DNA from: Polyangium sp. 15x6
GTDB taxonomy: Bacteria; Myxococcota_A; Polyangia; Polyangiales; Polyangiaceae
Direction: 5' to 3'
Assembly (NCBI RefSeq): GCF_029960785.1
Contig: NZ_JASBQE010000021.1
Coordinates: forward strand, 93,352 to 157,351
DNA: 64,000 nt
Position numbers and translations under genes: made by a program. This document shows positions 42,500 to 52,230 of this stretch, piece by piece. The notes under the pieces are model-generated. The model saw only the letters and a program-made list of their open reading frames with translations, made no database searches and was not told where the DNA came from. The first letter of the stretch is position 1. Each line of letters starts with the position of its first letter.

Positions 42500-43321
42500 T
42501 CAAGCCCGCGCGATCCAGAGGACGAGCGCCCCGAGAACGATGCGGTAGAGGCCGAACGGCGCGAGGCCGAAGCGCGTGAGGTACCGCAGGAATGCAGCGA
42601 TCACGAGCCACGCGACGACGAACGAGGCCGCGAGGCCCACGGCGAGCGAGAGCGGGCCGGAGGGGGACGCGAGGAGCGCCGCGCCGCCCTTGGCGAGGTC
42701 GTACACGGTCGCCGCGCCGAGCGTGGGGATGGCGAGCAGGAACGAGAAGTCGGCCGCGGCCTTGGTGCGGAGCCCGGCGAGCTGGCCGCCGACGATCGTG
42801 GTCATGGAGCGCGACGCGCCGGGCCAGAGCGCGAAGCACTGAAAGAGGCCGATCACCGCGGCGCGGCCGAGCGTGATGGATCCGAGCTCCGCGTCGTCGT
42901 CCGCGCTCGCGTCCGCGCCGCTCCTCTGCCGCCAGGTGTCGACGCCGGTCATCACGATGCCGCCGACGATGAGCGCGAGCCCCACGGGCCCGGGGCCGAA
43001 GAGGCGTTCCTTGATGAAGCCGTGCAGCAGAAAGCCCACGAGCGCGGCCGGGAGGAACGCGACGGCGAGCGCCGCGAGCAAGCGCAGGCTCGCGGGGTCT
43101 TTGCGCAGGCAGCCGCGGGCGAGCGTTGCGAGGCGGGCGCGGTAATACGCGACGACCGCGACCACGGCGCCGAGCTGGATCACCACGTCGAGCGTCTTCG
43201 CGACCTCGTCGTGCTTGCCGAGAAGGGCGCCGAGCAGGATGAGGTGTCCGGTCGACGAGACGGGCAGGAACTCGGTGAGGCCCTCGAGCGCGCCGAGGAG
43301 CAGGGCGTCGAGCCAGGTCAT
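42500..43321 (-). CDS. uppP: Undecaprenyl-diphosphatase
   Basis: 273 residues and eight-helix integral membrane pattern. The family signatures EGLTEFLPVSSTGHL (residues 13-27) and PGASRSMTTI are present with the catalytic Glu, Ser and Arg. It dephosphorylates undecaprenyl diphosphate to recycle the lipid carrier of peptidoglycan and other envelope polymers, and confers bacitracin tolerance. A winged-helix gene (43329-43844) ends 7 bp upstream, so they form an operon. Confidence 0.96.
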   Translation of the reverse strand: MTWLDALLLGALEGLTEFLPVSSTGHLILLGALLGKHDEVAKTLDVVIQLGAVVAVVAYYRARLATLARGCLRKDPASLRLLAALAVAFLPAALVGFLLHGFIKERLFGPGPVGLALIVGGIVMTGVDTWRQRSGADASADDDAELGSITLGRAAVIGLFQCFALWPGASRSMTTIVGGQLAGLRTKAAADFSFLLAIPTLGAATVYDLAKGGAALLASPSGPLSLAVGLAASFVVAWLVIAAFLRYLTRFGLAPFGLYRIVLGALVLWIARA

Positions 43322-43328
43322 TCGTGGG

Positions 43329-43844
43329 TCAAGCCGCGGCGCCGCGTCGGGCTTCGAGGCTGGCCTGATCGGCGGCGGTCTGGGTGGACGCGTAGCGGGC
43401 GAAGCGCTTCGTGCCGCCCATGAAGATGCGCCCCTGATCCTTCAGCGCCTTCAGCGCGGAGCCGACGGCGGAGCGGGTGAAGCCGGATTGCCGCTCGATC
43501 TCGCCGACGCTGAGGCCGCTGCCGTTGCCCACGATGCGGGCGATGCGCTCGATGGCCGCGGCGCGCTCCTCGGTCGTCGGCCGGGAGGCGTGCCTGCGCT
43601 CGGAGACGGGGGCGCGGACCGTGGCGGGGGCGCGGCTCGGCGCGCGCTTCGTGCGGGAGGATGCGGGCGCGGCGGGCGCCGAGGCTGGCGCGGACCTCAC
43701 CGACGTCGCCCGAGGGGCGGGGCGCGTCTGGGGCGCGCGCTCGATCCCCAGCCGACGGAGGATGAGCGCGCGGATCTGGTCGGCCAAATCGCGGGAGAAC
43801 TTGCTGACGAGCTCTTCGAGCTCCGCGTCGAAGGGTTGCGCCAT
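43329..43844 (-). CDS. Winged-helix DNA-binding protein
   Basis: 171 residues from ATG 43844; 43862 is an alternative start. Residues 1-35 are acidic/helical, 40-100 are a Pro/Ala/Ser/Arg-rich linker, and 95-160 form a winged helix (ERAAAIERIARIVGNGSGLS, GEIERQSGFTRSAVGSALKA, QGRIFMGGTKRFARY). It may control its operon partner uppP or bind DNA more generally like histone-type basic linkers. Confidence 0.8.
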   Translation of the reverse strand: MAQPFDAELEELVSKFSRDLADQIRALILRRLGIERAPQTRPAPRATSVRSAPASAPAAPASSRTKRAPSRAPATVRAPVSERRHASRPTTEERAAAIERIARIVGNGSGLSVGEIERQSGFTRSAVGSALKALKDQGRIFMGGTKRFARYASTQTAADQASLEARRGAAA

Positions 43845-43916
43845 GGGACCCGACCGTAGCATGTTCGTGGTGATTTTCCGCGTGTTTCCCCGCGGGCGAG
43901 ACGCGGCCTGGGTCGG

Positions 43917-46900
43917 TCAGGGCCGCGCGCGCTCCCGTCCGAGCCACGCGTACACGACGGGCAGCACGAGGAGCGTGAGCAACGTCGCCGTCAAGAGCCC
44001 GCCGATCACCACCGTCGCGAGGGGCCGCTGCACCTCGCTGCCGGGCGCCGTCGAGAGCGCCATCGGCACGAACCCGAGCGACGCGACGAGGGCCGTCATG
44101 AGCACGGGACGCAGGCGCATCTCCGCGGCCTTCTCGATGGCCTCCGCGTGATTCATGCCTCCCTCTTCCAGGTGCCGCGCGAACGACACGAGGACGAGGC
44201 CGTTCAGCACGGCCACGCCGAACAGCGCGATGAACCCCACGCCGGCCGAGATCGAGAACGGGATCCCGCGGAGCCACAGGGCGAAGACGCCGCCGACGAT
44301 CGCGAACGGCACGCCGAGGAAGATCAAGAGCGCGGCCCGCGTGGAGCGGAACGCGAACCACAAGAGGAACAGGATGAGCGCGAGCGCGAGCGGCACGACG
44401 ATCGAGAGCCGCGCCTTCGCCTCCTCGTAATGCTCAAACTGTCCGCCCCAGACGGCGCGATACCCTGTCGGCAGCCGCGCGCCTCGCTCCACCGCCGCCT
44501 GCGCTTCCGCGACGACGGAGAGCAGATCCCGACCTCGCACGTTGAACTCCACGGTCAGGCGCCGTGATTGGCTCTCGCGGCTCACCTGCGCCGGCCCCGT
44601 GAGGAATTTCAGCTCGGCGACGTCTCCGAGCGGCACGATCTGCCCGCTGACCGATCGCAATGGCAGCGCGCGCAGCGCGTCGAGCTCACCGGTGAAGCCG
44701 TGGCCCGTCTTCACCACGATCCCGAAGCGACGCTCTCCCTCCATCACTTCGCCCGTCGAGTGGCCGACGGCCATCGTCTCGACGATCTGGTTCACGTCGG
44801 CCACCGTCAGGCCATACCGCGCGAGTTTTCCGCGATCGGGAATGACACGCAGGTACGAGAGGCCTGCAACCTGCTCCACCCGCACGTCCTCCGCGCCCGG
44901 GATTTTACGGACGATCTCGGCCACGCGATCGCCCTGGGTGCGGAGCACTTCGAGATCGGGCCCATAAAGCAGGACCGCCACGTCCGATCGCACGCCTGCC
45001 ACGAGCTCGTTCGTGCGCATTTGAATGGGCTGCGAGACGCCGCCCGCCACCTCGGGCACCTTGTGCTCGACGGCTTCCGCGATCTCCTTGGCGATGTCCT
45101 CCTTGGCAATGCCAGGCCTCCATGCGTCCCGCGGCTTGAGGCCGACATAGACGTCGGATTGTTCGACGCCCATCGGATCGACGGCGAGCTCCGGCGCCCC
45201 TGTGCGGCTGACGACGTAATCGACCTCCGGGACCTCTTTGACCGCCTTCTGCAAGCGAAGGTCCGTCGCGACGGACTCACTGAGCGCAATCCCGGGCAAA
45301 CGCCTCGCCTCGACGAGGAGATCCCCCTCGTCGAGCTGCGGCACGAACTCGGCGCCGACCCGCGTGAACACCGCGGCCGCCGCCGCGAGCGCGAGCACGC
45401 CGGCCGTGAGCGGGATCCATCGCCGCCGCATCGCTCGCCGCAGCAGCGGGACATAAAGCGTGTGCGCTTTCCGCAAGAGCCACGTCTCGTGCTCGCCCTT
45501 CGTGGGGCGGATCAAGAAACTCGCGAGGACGGGGACGAACGTCAGCGAGAGGATGAACGCCCCGAGCAAGGCGAGCAGCACGGTAAGCGCCATGGGGTGG
45601 AAGAGTTTTCCCTCGATCCCCGTGAGCGCCAGGATCGGCAGGTACACGATGGCGATGATCGCTTCCCCGAAGACGCTGGCCGATCGCACTTCGAGCGTGG
45701 CCTCGCGGACGGTATCCACGCGCTCCTCGGCGGAGAGCACGCGCCCGATTTCCAGTTGCCGATCCGACAGGCGCCGGACGGCGTTTTCGACGATGATCAC
45801 GGCGCCATCCACGATGAGCCCAAAATCGATCGCGCCGAGGCTCATCAGGTTCCCGGACAAACGTGCCGCGTTCATGACGGTGATCGCGAACAGCATCGAC
45901 AAGGGGATGACGAGGGCGACGACGAGGCCCGCGCGGAGATCCCCGAGGAGGAGAAACAGGATCCCGATGACCAGGAGCGCGCCCTCGACGAGGTTCGTCG
46001 CGACGGTCTCGATCGTGCGACTCACGAGCACGGAGCGGTCGTAAAACGGCTCGATCCGCGTGCCTTCGGGGAGCGACGGCTGGATCGCCGCGATCCGCTC
46101 CTTGACGGCCTGCGTGACGGTGCGGGAGTTCTCCCCGAGCAGCATCATCGTCACGCCGACGACCACCTCGCCCTCGCCATTCTTCGACGCCGCGCCCCTG
46201 CGCAGGCGCGGGCCGAATTGCACGTCGGCCACGGTATCCATCGTGACGGGCACGCCGTCCGACGTCGCGCCGATGACGACGCGGCGAAGATCATCGAGGT
46301 TCTTCACGAGCCCATCCGAGCCGATGACGAACTGCTCGCGGTTGTGCTCGATGTATCCGCCGCCCGCGTTGGCGTTCGACTTTTCGAGCGCCTCGATCAC
46401 CTGCGCGACCGAGATCCCGGCCGCCTGGAGCCGCTTCGGGTCGAGGACGATCTGGTATTGTTTGTCCTCGCCGCCGAAGCTGTTCACCTCGACGATCCCG
46501 GGCACCGTGCGGAGCGCGGGAGCGATCTGCCAGTCGAGCAGCTCTTCGAGTTGCATCAACGTGAGTTTGTCGTGGCGAACGGTGAACTGGTAGATCTCGC
46601 CGAGGCCGCTGCTGATGGGCCCCATTTCGGGCATGCCGTATTGCGCGGGGACGGCCTCCTGCGCCTCGCGCATGCGCTCGTTCACGAGCTGCCGCGCGAA
46701 GTAGATGTCCGTGCCGTCGCGGAAGACGACCGTCACCACGGACAAACCATACTTGGAGATCGAACGGATCTCGGTCGTGTTCGGGATGCCCGCCATGGCC
46801 CGCTCGACCGGGACCGAGACGTATTGCTCGACCTCGACCGGCGAGAGCGCAGGCGCCGTCGTGATCACCTGCACCTGCACGTTGGTGACGTCGGGAACGG

Positions 46901-47018
46901 CGTCGATCGGCAATTGCGTGGCCGAGCGAATGCCGAACAGGGCAAAGAGGAGCGTGGCGGCGACGACGACCGCGCGGTTCTCGAGCGACCACGCGACGAT
47001 CGCAGAGAGGAAGGCCAT
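43917..47018 (-). CDS. czcA: CzcA-type heavy-metal efflux RND transporter
   Basis: 1033 residues with twelve-helix RND layout. It starts with ATG overlapping the czcB stop. The metal-transport motif in TM4 is DFGLIVDGAVIIVEN (Asp398, Asp404, Glu411), the HME1 signature of Co/Zn/Cd exporters; the CusA-type AIGAMVDAA is absent. It is driven by protons and exports divalent metal across the envelope with CzcB and CzcC. The gene order C-B-A on the minus strand (transcribed right to left) is the standard one. Confidence 0.95.
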   Translation of the reverse strand: MAFLSAIVAWSLENRAVVVAATLLFALFGIRSATQLPIDAVPDVTNVQVQVITTAPALSPVEVEQYVSVPVERAMAGIPNTTEIRSISKYGLSVVTVVFRDGTDIYFARQLVNERMREAQEAVPAQYGMPEMGPISSGLGEIYQFTVRHDKLTLMQLEELLDWQIAPALRTVPGIVEVNSFGGEDKQYQIVLDPKRLQAAGISVAQVIEALEKSNANAGGGYIEHNREQFVIGSDGLVKNLDDLRRVVIGATSDGVPVTMDTVADVQFGPRLRRGAASKNGEGEVVVGVTMMLLGENSRTVTQAVKERIAAIQPSLPEGTRIEPFYDRSVLVSRTIETVATNLVEGALLVIGILFLLLGDLRAGLVVALVIPLSMLFAITVMNAARLSGNLMSLGAIDFGLIVDGAVIIVENAVRRLSDRQLEIGRVLSAEERVDTVREATLEVRSASVFGEAIIAIVYLPILALTGIEGKLFHPMALTVLLALLGAFILSLTFVPVLASFLIRPTKGEHETWLLRKAHTLYVPLLRRAMRRRWIPLTAGVLALAAAAAVFTRVGAEFVPQLDEGDLLVEARRLPGIALSESVATDLRLQKAVKEVPEVDYVVSRTGAPELAVDPMGVEQSDVYVGLKPRDAWRPGIAKEDIAKEIAEAVEHKVPEVAGGVSQPIQMRTNELVAGVRSDVAVLLYGPDLEVLRTQGDRVAEIVRKIPGAEDVRVEQVAGLSYLRVIPDRGKLARYGLTVADVNQIVETMAVGHSTGEVMEGERRFGIVVKTGHGFTGELDALRALPLRSVSGQIVPLGDVAELKFLTGPAQVSRESQSRRLTVEFNVRGRDLLSVVAEAQAAVERGARLPTGYRAVWGGQFEHYEEAKARLSIVVPLALALILFLLWFAFRSTRAALLIFLGVPFAIVGGVFALWLRGIPFSISAGVGFIALFGVAVLNGLVLVSFARHLEEGGMNHAEAIEKAAEMRLRPVLMTALVASLGFVPMALSTAPGSEVQRPLATVVIGGLLTATLLTLLVLPVVYAWLGRERARP

Positions 47019-48235
47019 CAATGGTGCCCCTCCTCGTCGATCGTGCCCTTGAGGACCGCGCTCTTCAGCGTGAACACGCCCTCGACGACGACCTCTTCGC
47101 CCTCGCCGAGGCCCGAGAGCACTTCGACCGTCCCGAGCGCGGAATCCCCGAGCACGACGTCGTGCATCTCGAACGCCCCTTCCTCGGGGAGTTTTACGAA
47201 GACCACGGCTTTCTGGCCGATCTCGGTGACGGCCGAGCGCGGCACGAGCAGGCGCGGCTCGCGGGCCTGGTCGCCGCCGGTCGCCACGTAGGCCATGCCG
47301 AAGAGCCCGATCCGCAGCATGTCGTCGCGGTTCTGGAGATGAATGCGCGCCGTCACGGTCCGGGCGACGGGATCGATCTGCTGGCCGATGTATTCGAGCG
47401 AGCCCGAAAAACGCGTGGTCGGGTAGGCATTGAGCTCCACCTCGGCCCCGGCCCCGACGCGCAGCCGCCCGAGGTCTTTTTCGAAGACGCGGCCCAGAAA
47501 CCACACTTCGCGCAGATCCGCGATGCTGCCGAGGACGTGCTCGGCGGTCACCGGCTGGCCGACGACGGCGTCGCGCGTGAGGACCGTGCCGTCGATCGGC
47601 GCTCGAAGCGTGAGCAAAAACGGCGCGCCTCGTTGTGCACCCGCGCCCATGGCGACGAGCTGTTCGCCGAGCGCCGCGGCTTCGACCGAGAGCGCGCGGG
47701 CCTCGGCTTCCGCGTCGAGGACCGCTTGCTCCGAGGTGAGCCGTTTGTCCAGGAGCGCCTTCAGCCGCGCCGCGTTCTCGCGCGCCGCTTTGGCCTTGGC
47801 CTGGGCCGCCGCCTGCGCGCCGCGCACCTTGCCGAGCTCGGGGACCCGCACCACCGCGAGGACGTCGCCTTTTTTGACGGCCGCGCCCTCCTTGAAATGC
47901 ACTTCCTCGAGTTTTCCCTCCGCCGGCGAGGAGATGCGCGCCGAGCGATCCGGATCCGCGGCAATCGCGCCGGGCAGCGCGATCGTGATGGCCAGGGTCC
48001 CCGTGCGGACGGGCGCCGTGCGAATGCGGGCGTCCGTGATCACCGCAGGCGACAACGTCACGCGTCGCGGGAGCTCCTCGTGCTCGCCGTGCTCGCCGTG
48101 CTCGCCTGCTTTCGCCGTGGGTGCCTCCTTCGCGTGCCCGTTCTTTTCGTGGTCCTCTTCCGCCCTGTGTTTTTCGCAGCCCGAAGCGCCGAGCAGCAGC
48201 GAGAGCCCCAGCAAACCAAGGATACCCTTTTTCAT
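47018..48235 (-). CDS. czcB: CzcB-type periplasmic adaptor lipoprotein
   Basis: 405 residues with lipobox GASGC (Cys20). A His-rich stretch (EKNGHAKEAPTAKAGEHG, then EHGEH) follows and may bind the exported metal. The lipoyl/barrel-sandwich (SPAEGKLEEVHFKEGAAVKK) and the helical hairpin (KARENAARLKALLDKRLTSE) are standard HlyD/CusB features. It links CzcA to CzcC. ATGA overlaps with both neighbours show tight coupling. Confidence 0.93.
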   Translation of the reverse strand: MKKGILGLLGLSLLLGASGCEKHRAEEDHEKNGHAKEAPTAKAGEHGEHGEHEELPRRVTLSPAVITDARIRTAPVRTGTLAITIALPGAIAADPDRSARISSPAEGKLEEVHFKEGAAVKKGDVLAVVRVPELGKVRGAQAAAQAKAKAARENAARLKALLDKRLTSEQAVLDAEAEARALSVEAAALGEQLVAMGAGAQRGAPFLLTLRAPIDGTVLTRDAVVGQPVTAEHVLGSIADLREVWFLGRVFEKDLGRLRVGAGAEVELNAYPTTRFSGSLEYIGQQIDPVARTVTARIHLQNRDDMLRIGLFGMAYVATGGDQAREPRLLVPRSAVTEIGQKAVVFVKLPEEGAFEMHDVVLGDSALGTVEVLSGLGEGEEVVVEGVFTLKSAVLKGTIDEEGHH

Positions 48236-49518
48236 GGCGTCCCTCGCTCGAGCGGATAACCGGAGGCCAGCGCGAGGTCGACGGAGCCGAGCGCGAGGTT
48301 TTTCCGGGTCTCGAAGCCGGCGCGCAGTATCTCCAGGAGGGCTTGCTGCGAGGTCATCGCGTCGCGAGGCCCGAGTCGACCGGCCTCGATTTCCTGCGCG
48401 ATCGCGCGGAGGCTCTGCTCGGCGCGGCCCAGCCGCTCGGCGGTGTAGAGCTCGTTTTGTGCGCGCAGGGCCGCGTAGGCCGAGAGTGCATTCGCGAGGT
48501 CGAGCCGGAGCGCGAGACGTGTTCGCTCGGCTTCGGTCTGGGCGCGTCGGGACAGCGCCTCGGATTCGGCGATCTCGCCGGCATACGTGCGGCCCACGGG
48601 CTGCGGCAGCGGGATTGGCACGGACAAACCCACGCCGAAGACGCGCTCGTTGAAGCCGTCGTTCTGCGCGAACACCGAGAGCGTCGGATTCGGGATCCGG
48701 GCGCGCCGATACATCGACGCCCGCGCCTCGTGGGCGCGCCCCGAGGCTTCGAGGGCCTTTACCTCGGGCCGCTCGTCGGCGGCGCGCGCGTCTTGCTTCG
48801 CCGCGAACGCCTCGACCCCGGCGATCGGCGCGAGCTCGCCCTCGATGGCCAGCTCGCCGCGCGGATCGAGGCCCATCGCATGGCGGAGCGTCGCTCTGGC
48901 CTGCTCGGCGTGCCGCGCCGCGCCGATTCGATCCTGAACGACACGCGCATGCGCCCCCTCGGCCACGTCCGCGTCGATGCCGGAGACGAGGCCCTTGTCC
49001 GCCGCGGCGCGCGTCGCCGTCGCGACCTTCGTCGTGAGAGATTCGAGCAGCGAAAAGAGGCGCACCTCGTCGCGGGCCGCGAGCGTCTCGAAATAAGCTC
49101 GCCACGCCGCGGCGGCGACCTCGCGATCCGTCACGGCGACGGCCTTCTCCTGCGCTTCCCTCTCGGCCTCGGCCGCGCGTCGTCTCGCCCCGCGCTGCCC
49201 TGCAATCTCGATCTCCTGCGAGATCGTGGCGTACCAGTTGAGGACGGGACCCTGGCCGGCGGCTTCTCGCCGCGCGCCCGACAGGGCCAGCACGGGATTC
49301 GAGGGAAAGACGGGGCTTGCGGCCTCTTGCCGGCCCTTCGTGGCTTCGAGGCCCTGGCGCTCCGCCTTCGCGGTGAGGCTCCCTTCGAGCGCGCACGGAA
49401 TCAGGTTGGTGCGGGTGATCGTCGTCGCGCACGCAGGCGCCCCTGCGTGTGCTTCCATGGCATGACACAAATGAGCGGCCGCCACGGCGGCGACCGCGAT
49501 GAAGCGCGTCCGTTTCAC
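48232..49518 (-). CDS. czcC: CzcC-type outer-membrane efflux channel (TolC family)
   Basis: 428 residues with an N-terminal signal peptide (IAVAAVAAAHLCHAMEAHA). The long helical repeats of the OEP family are visible (ISQEIEIAGQRGARRRAAEA, AYFETLAARDEVRLFSLLES, RTRLALRLDLANALSAYAA). Two cysteines early in the mature part (ACATTITRTNLIPC) are less usual. It forms the exit duct for CzcBA. First cistron of the three, 127 bp downstream of the Cys/His-rich gene. Confidence 0.93.
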   Translation of the reverse strand: MKRTRFIAVAAVAAAHLCHAMEAHAGAPACATTITRTNLIPCALEGSLTAKAERQGLEATKGRQEAASPVFPSNPVLALSGARREAAGQGPVLNWYATISQEIEIAGQRGARRRAAEAEREAQEKAVAVTDREVAAAAWRAYFETLAARDEVRLFSLLESLTTKVATATRAAADKGLVSGIDADVAEGAHARVVQDRIGAARHAEQARATLRHAMGLDPRGELAIEGELAPIAGVEAFAAKQDARAADERPEVKALEASGRAHEARASMYRRARIPNPTLSVFAQNDGFNERVFGVGLSVPIPLPQPVGRTYAGEIAESEALSRRAQTEAERTRLALRLDLANALSAYAALRAQNELYTAERLGRAEQSLRAIAQEIEAGRLGPRDAMTSQQALLEILRAGFETRKNLALGSVDLALASGYPLERGTP

Positions 49519-49645
49519 GAGCCAAACTCCTCCATCACGCGCGCAAAACGACGCGCGCGACGGTTTCCCAGGAGAGGGCGGACAGGCGGCGCGCCTCGAA
49601 AGGCGAACACAACGCCTCCGCCCCCGCGTTTACGGGTTCAGGGAA

Positions 49646-50044
49646 TCAGGCGCGGGGCTGTCTGGGAGGTCGGTAGACGGCCGCGGGGTCGGGCCTCGGG
49701 GGCGCGAACGCTTCGTACGGCGCGAGTGCGATCTCCGCGCCGCTCGGGAGCTCGAGCAGGAAGGGTGACGGGAGCACCGGGAGCGCGCCCATCGGGTGCG
49801 TGCAGTGGCAGTCGGGGCAGCCTGGCGGGCACTCGCGCCCGTCTTTCTCGTTCGGGCAGTCGTCGTCCCGGTGGTCGCTCGCCTCGGCGCCCTGGATGGC
49901 GGCCACGGCGTCCACGGCGAAATGCGGCAGCCCCGTCATCTGGAAGGCGGTGAGGGCCACGAACAAACGGACGGCCACGAAGAGGATCCGCAGGGCGCGG
50001 GATCCTCGGGGGGACCGTCTACGTCGGAGGGTGGCCGTTTTCAC
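49646..50044 (-). CDS. Cys/His-rich membrane protein heading the czc operon
   Basis: 132 residues from a GTG at 50044. A basic N-terminus precedes a membrane segment (LRILFVAVRLFVALTAF). The periplasmic part has a dense metal-ligand cluster: DHRDDDCPNEKDGRECPP, then GCPDCHCTHPMG. The rest is Pro-rich. Position upstream of czcCBA on the same strand and the ligand density suggest a metal sensor or metallochaperone for the exporter. It resembles small periplasmic CzcI/CnrX-type accessory proteins in role but not in clear sequence. Confidence 0.65.
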   Translation of the reverse strand: MKTATLRRRRSPRGSRALRILFVAVRLFVALTAFQMTGLPHFAVDAVAAIQGAEASDHRDDDCPNEKDGRECPPGCPDCHCTHPMGALPVLPSPFLLELPSGAEIALAPYEAFAPPRPDPAAVYRPPRQPRA

Positions 50045-50108
50045 TCGCCTGCCTGACACTACTCCCTCGCGGGCGCGGTTGCAACGGGGAGCACGCTCGG
50101 TCGCGTCC

Positions 50109-52145
50109 TCACTTCGGCCCGTCGGACGCGCAGAACCCGCCAATACATTTCGCGTCCGGGTCGCAGCAATTCGCGGCCGTCATGCAGGCCTCGCCGAGCT
50201 TCGAGCAGCCCTGCGCCTGGTCGGAGCAGACGAGCGCGCCGCTCTGCGCGTCGGGCTTGCAGAAGCCGTCGCAGCAATCGAATCCGGCGTTGCAACCCTC
50301 GCCGAGCTGCTTGCAGGGTGACTTCGCCCATTCGCCGCGCATGTTCTGGTTGTCGAGGCCCTGGCCGGGCAGCCAGAACGCCGGGTGGCTCGGATCCTGG
50401 CCGGCCACCGGGTTCGCGTCGATCGCCGTCACCCAGAGCTGCTTGCGCCGCGTGTTCGGGTTCGTGTCGGTGAGGGTGTTGCCGTACTTGCGCTCGGACA
50501 CGATGACGAGCCAGAAATAACCGCCCAGCGAGAACGGATTGAACGTCGGCTCGTAGTTCGCCGTCGTCTGCTCGGCCTCGATGTGGCCCATGCCGTTCGT
50601 GTTGTCGAGCGGGATGACCACCGAGCCGTCCGTGTTCGTCAGCCAGATCTCGGCCAGCGCGCCGCGCGAGCGTGCCATCGTCGAGCGCTCGAATGCGATC
50701 CATTTCGAGTCGGGGCTGAAGGTCGGGAACGTGACCGTGGGCCTTCCGGCGTCGTTCGTCACGATCTGCTTCGTGTTCGAGAAGGACGGGACCGCGAGGT
50801 TCACGTCCGTCACCCAGAGCGTCGACTGGGTGAAATCGAGCCCATTGCCGTCCGTGCGCATGCTGAAGGCGATTTTCTGGCCGTCGCCCGACCAGGCCGG
50901 ATGCGAGGGCGCGCCGCCGCCCGGATTGAGCTGGGCGAGCTCGACGTCGCTGTCGTACGTGCTGAGCGAGAGGAAGCCCGTCGAATTGAAGGCGCCGTCG
51001 TTCCAGTGCCGCCAGAGCACGTGCGAGCCGTTCGGCGAGATGGCCTGGAAGCCGGACGAGGCATTCGTGTTGAAGAGCGACGTGCCCGTGGCCGTATCGA
51101 ACGTGCCCCAGGGGCTATAGCCGCCGTGGAACGAGGCCACGAGCCGCGTGCCGTCCTTCGAGACGCTGTGGCAGGCCACGCAGCCGACGCCCGGAGGCGG
51201 CGTGAGGAACGCCTCGGGCCCGAGATCGCCCGGCTTGATGCGCACGACGCTGCCCGTGTTGACCTCCCAGTAATAAATGGTGCCAGCGAGGTTCGCCGGG
51301 GCGATCTTCCAGCTCTGCGTCTTCGCGAGGTAGGCCTTCGTCCCGTCGAAGCGCGCGATGTCGACCTGCACGTCGCCGCTCGTGGAGTCGGTGAGCTTGC
51401 GCCAGATGTCGTCGGGCAGCTTGGGGAAATCGAAGCGCGAGGGCGGCGGCACCGCGCGCCAGGTCTCGTATTCGAAGGCGGGGCTCTTGACGTGAATGTG
51501 ATAAACGTCGCCCGCGTTTCCGCCATTCCACTGGATCGTGGGCCCGAGCAGGCCGCGGGGGAAGACCGTCTTGTCGTACGGATAAAGGAGCGTGAGCGCC
51601 GGATCCGCCTCGACGGCCGTGGGGAACTGGGCCTTGACGTTCGGATCGATCATCTGCGAATCGTCGAGGTAGCGTAGTTTTACGGTGGCCGTGGTCGAGC
51701 CTTTCACGCCGTCCGCCTCGAACGTCACGTTGCCCGTGCCGCCGAGCAAGCCGCTCGCGGTGAACGCGCCGTTCGCCGGGACGATGCTGCCGATGTCGCC
51801 GCGATCGTACGTCCACGAACCAACCACGTCGACCACGCTGCCCGTGCTCGTGATGCCGGTCGCCTTGTAGGTGATGGGCGGCGGGATTTGCCCATTGACG
51901 ACCTCGATCACGAGGTCCTTGGGCGTGATGTCGATCGATACGAGTTGACCCACGCCGCCGTCGCCGAAGATGTCGCCGCCGAGGCCCTCGCCGCCGCTGC
52001 CCGCGCCGCCGGTGCCGCCCGATCCGCCGCTGCTCGCGGCGCCGGCGCCCTGGGTGGTTTCGTTGCCCGATCCGCCGCCGCAGGCAGCGAAGAAGGCGGC
52101 GACGAGGGGGATCGCGATGGCGGCGAGGGTGAGAGGACGACGCAT
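50109..52145 (-). CDS. Beta-propeller lipoprotein with CxxCH motif and Cys-knot tail
   Basis: 678 residues with lipobox FFAAC (Cys22), Gly/Ser-rich linker and an Ig-like beta domain (about 65-160). A TolB/WD40-like propeller follows (AWSGDGQKIAFSM, TFPTFSPDSKWIAFE). Within it lies Cys322-Val-Ala-Cys325-His326, the CxxCH site of c-type cytochromes, in a VGCVACHSVSKDG context. The C-terminal 65 residues have paired Cys modules (CKQLGEGCNAGFDCCDGFC; LGEACMTAANCC). One heme attached to a propeller at the cell surface is inferred if the CxxCH is used. Confidence 0.8.
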   Translation of the reverse strand: MRRPLTLAAIAIPLVAAFFAACGGGSGNETTQGAGAASSGGSGGTGGAGSGGEGLGGDIFGDGGVGQLVSIDITPKDLVIEVVNGQIPPPITYKATGITSTGSVVDVVGSWTYDRGDIGSIVPANGAFTASGLLGGTGNVTFEADGVKGSTTATVKLRYLDDSQMIDPNVKAQFPTAVEADPALTLLYPYDKTVFPRGLLGPTIQWNGGNAGDVYHIHVKSPAFEYETWRAVPPPSRFDFPKLPDDIWRKLTDSTSGDVQVDIARFDGTKAYLAKTQSWKIAPANLAGTIYYWEVNTGSVVRIKPGDLGPEAFLTPPPGVGCVACHSVSKDGTRLVASFHGGYSPWGTFDTATGTSLFNTNASSGFQAISPNGSHVLWRHWNDGAFNSTGFLSLSTYDSDVELAQLNPGGGAPSHPAWSGDGQKIAFSMRTDGNGLDFTQSTLWVTDVNLAVPSFSNTKQIVTNDAGRPTVTFPTFSPDSKWIAFERSTMARSRGALAEIWLTNTDGSVVIPLDNTNGMGHIEAEQTTANYEPTFNPFSLGGYFWLVIVSERKYGNTLTDTNPNTRRKQLWVTAIDANPVAGQDPSHPAFWLPGQGLDNQNMRGEWAKSPCKQLGEGCNAGFDCCDGFCKPDAQSGALVCSDQAQGCSKLGEACMTAANCCDPDAKCIGGFCASDGPK

Positions 52146-52230
52146 GCGGCAAGCTCCAGGCTCGAGGTAGAGGGGGAGATCCTACCCGAGGTGTGGGGCT
52201 CGCCGCATCTGGAAAGGTGGGGCGTCGGGC

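Noticed and set aside
39889..42579. 896-codon plus-strand ORF opposite the BNR-type lipoprotein
   Set aside because: Arg/Ala/His-rich composition, no start context and no domain.
44568..47291. 907-codon plus-strand ORF opposite czcA
   Set aside because: Antisense shadow of a well-conserved transporter gene.
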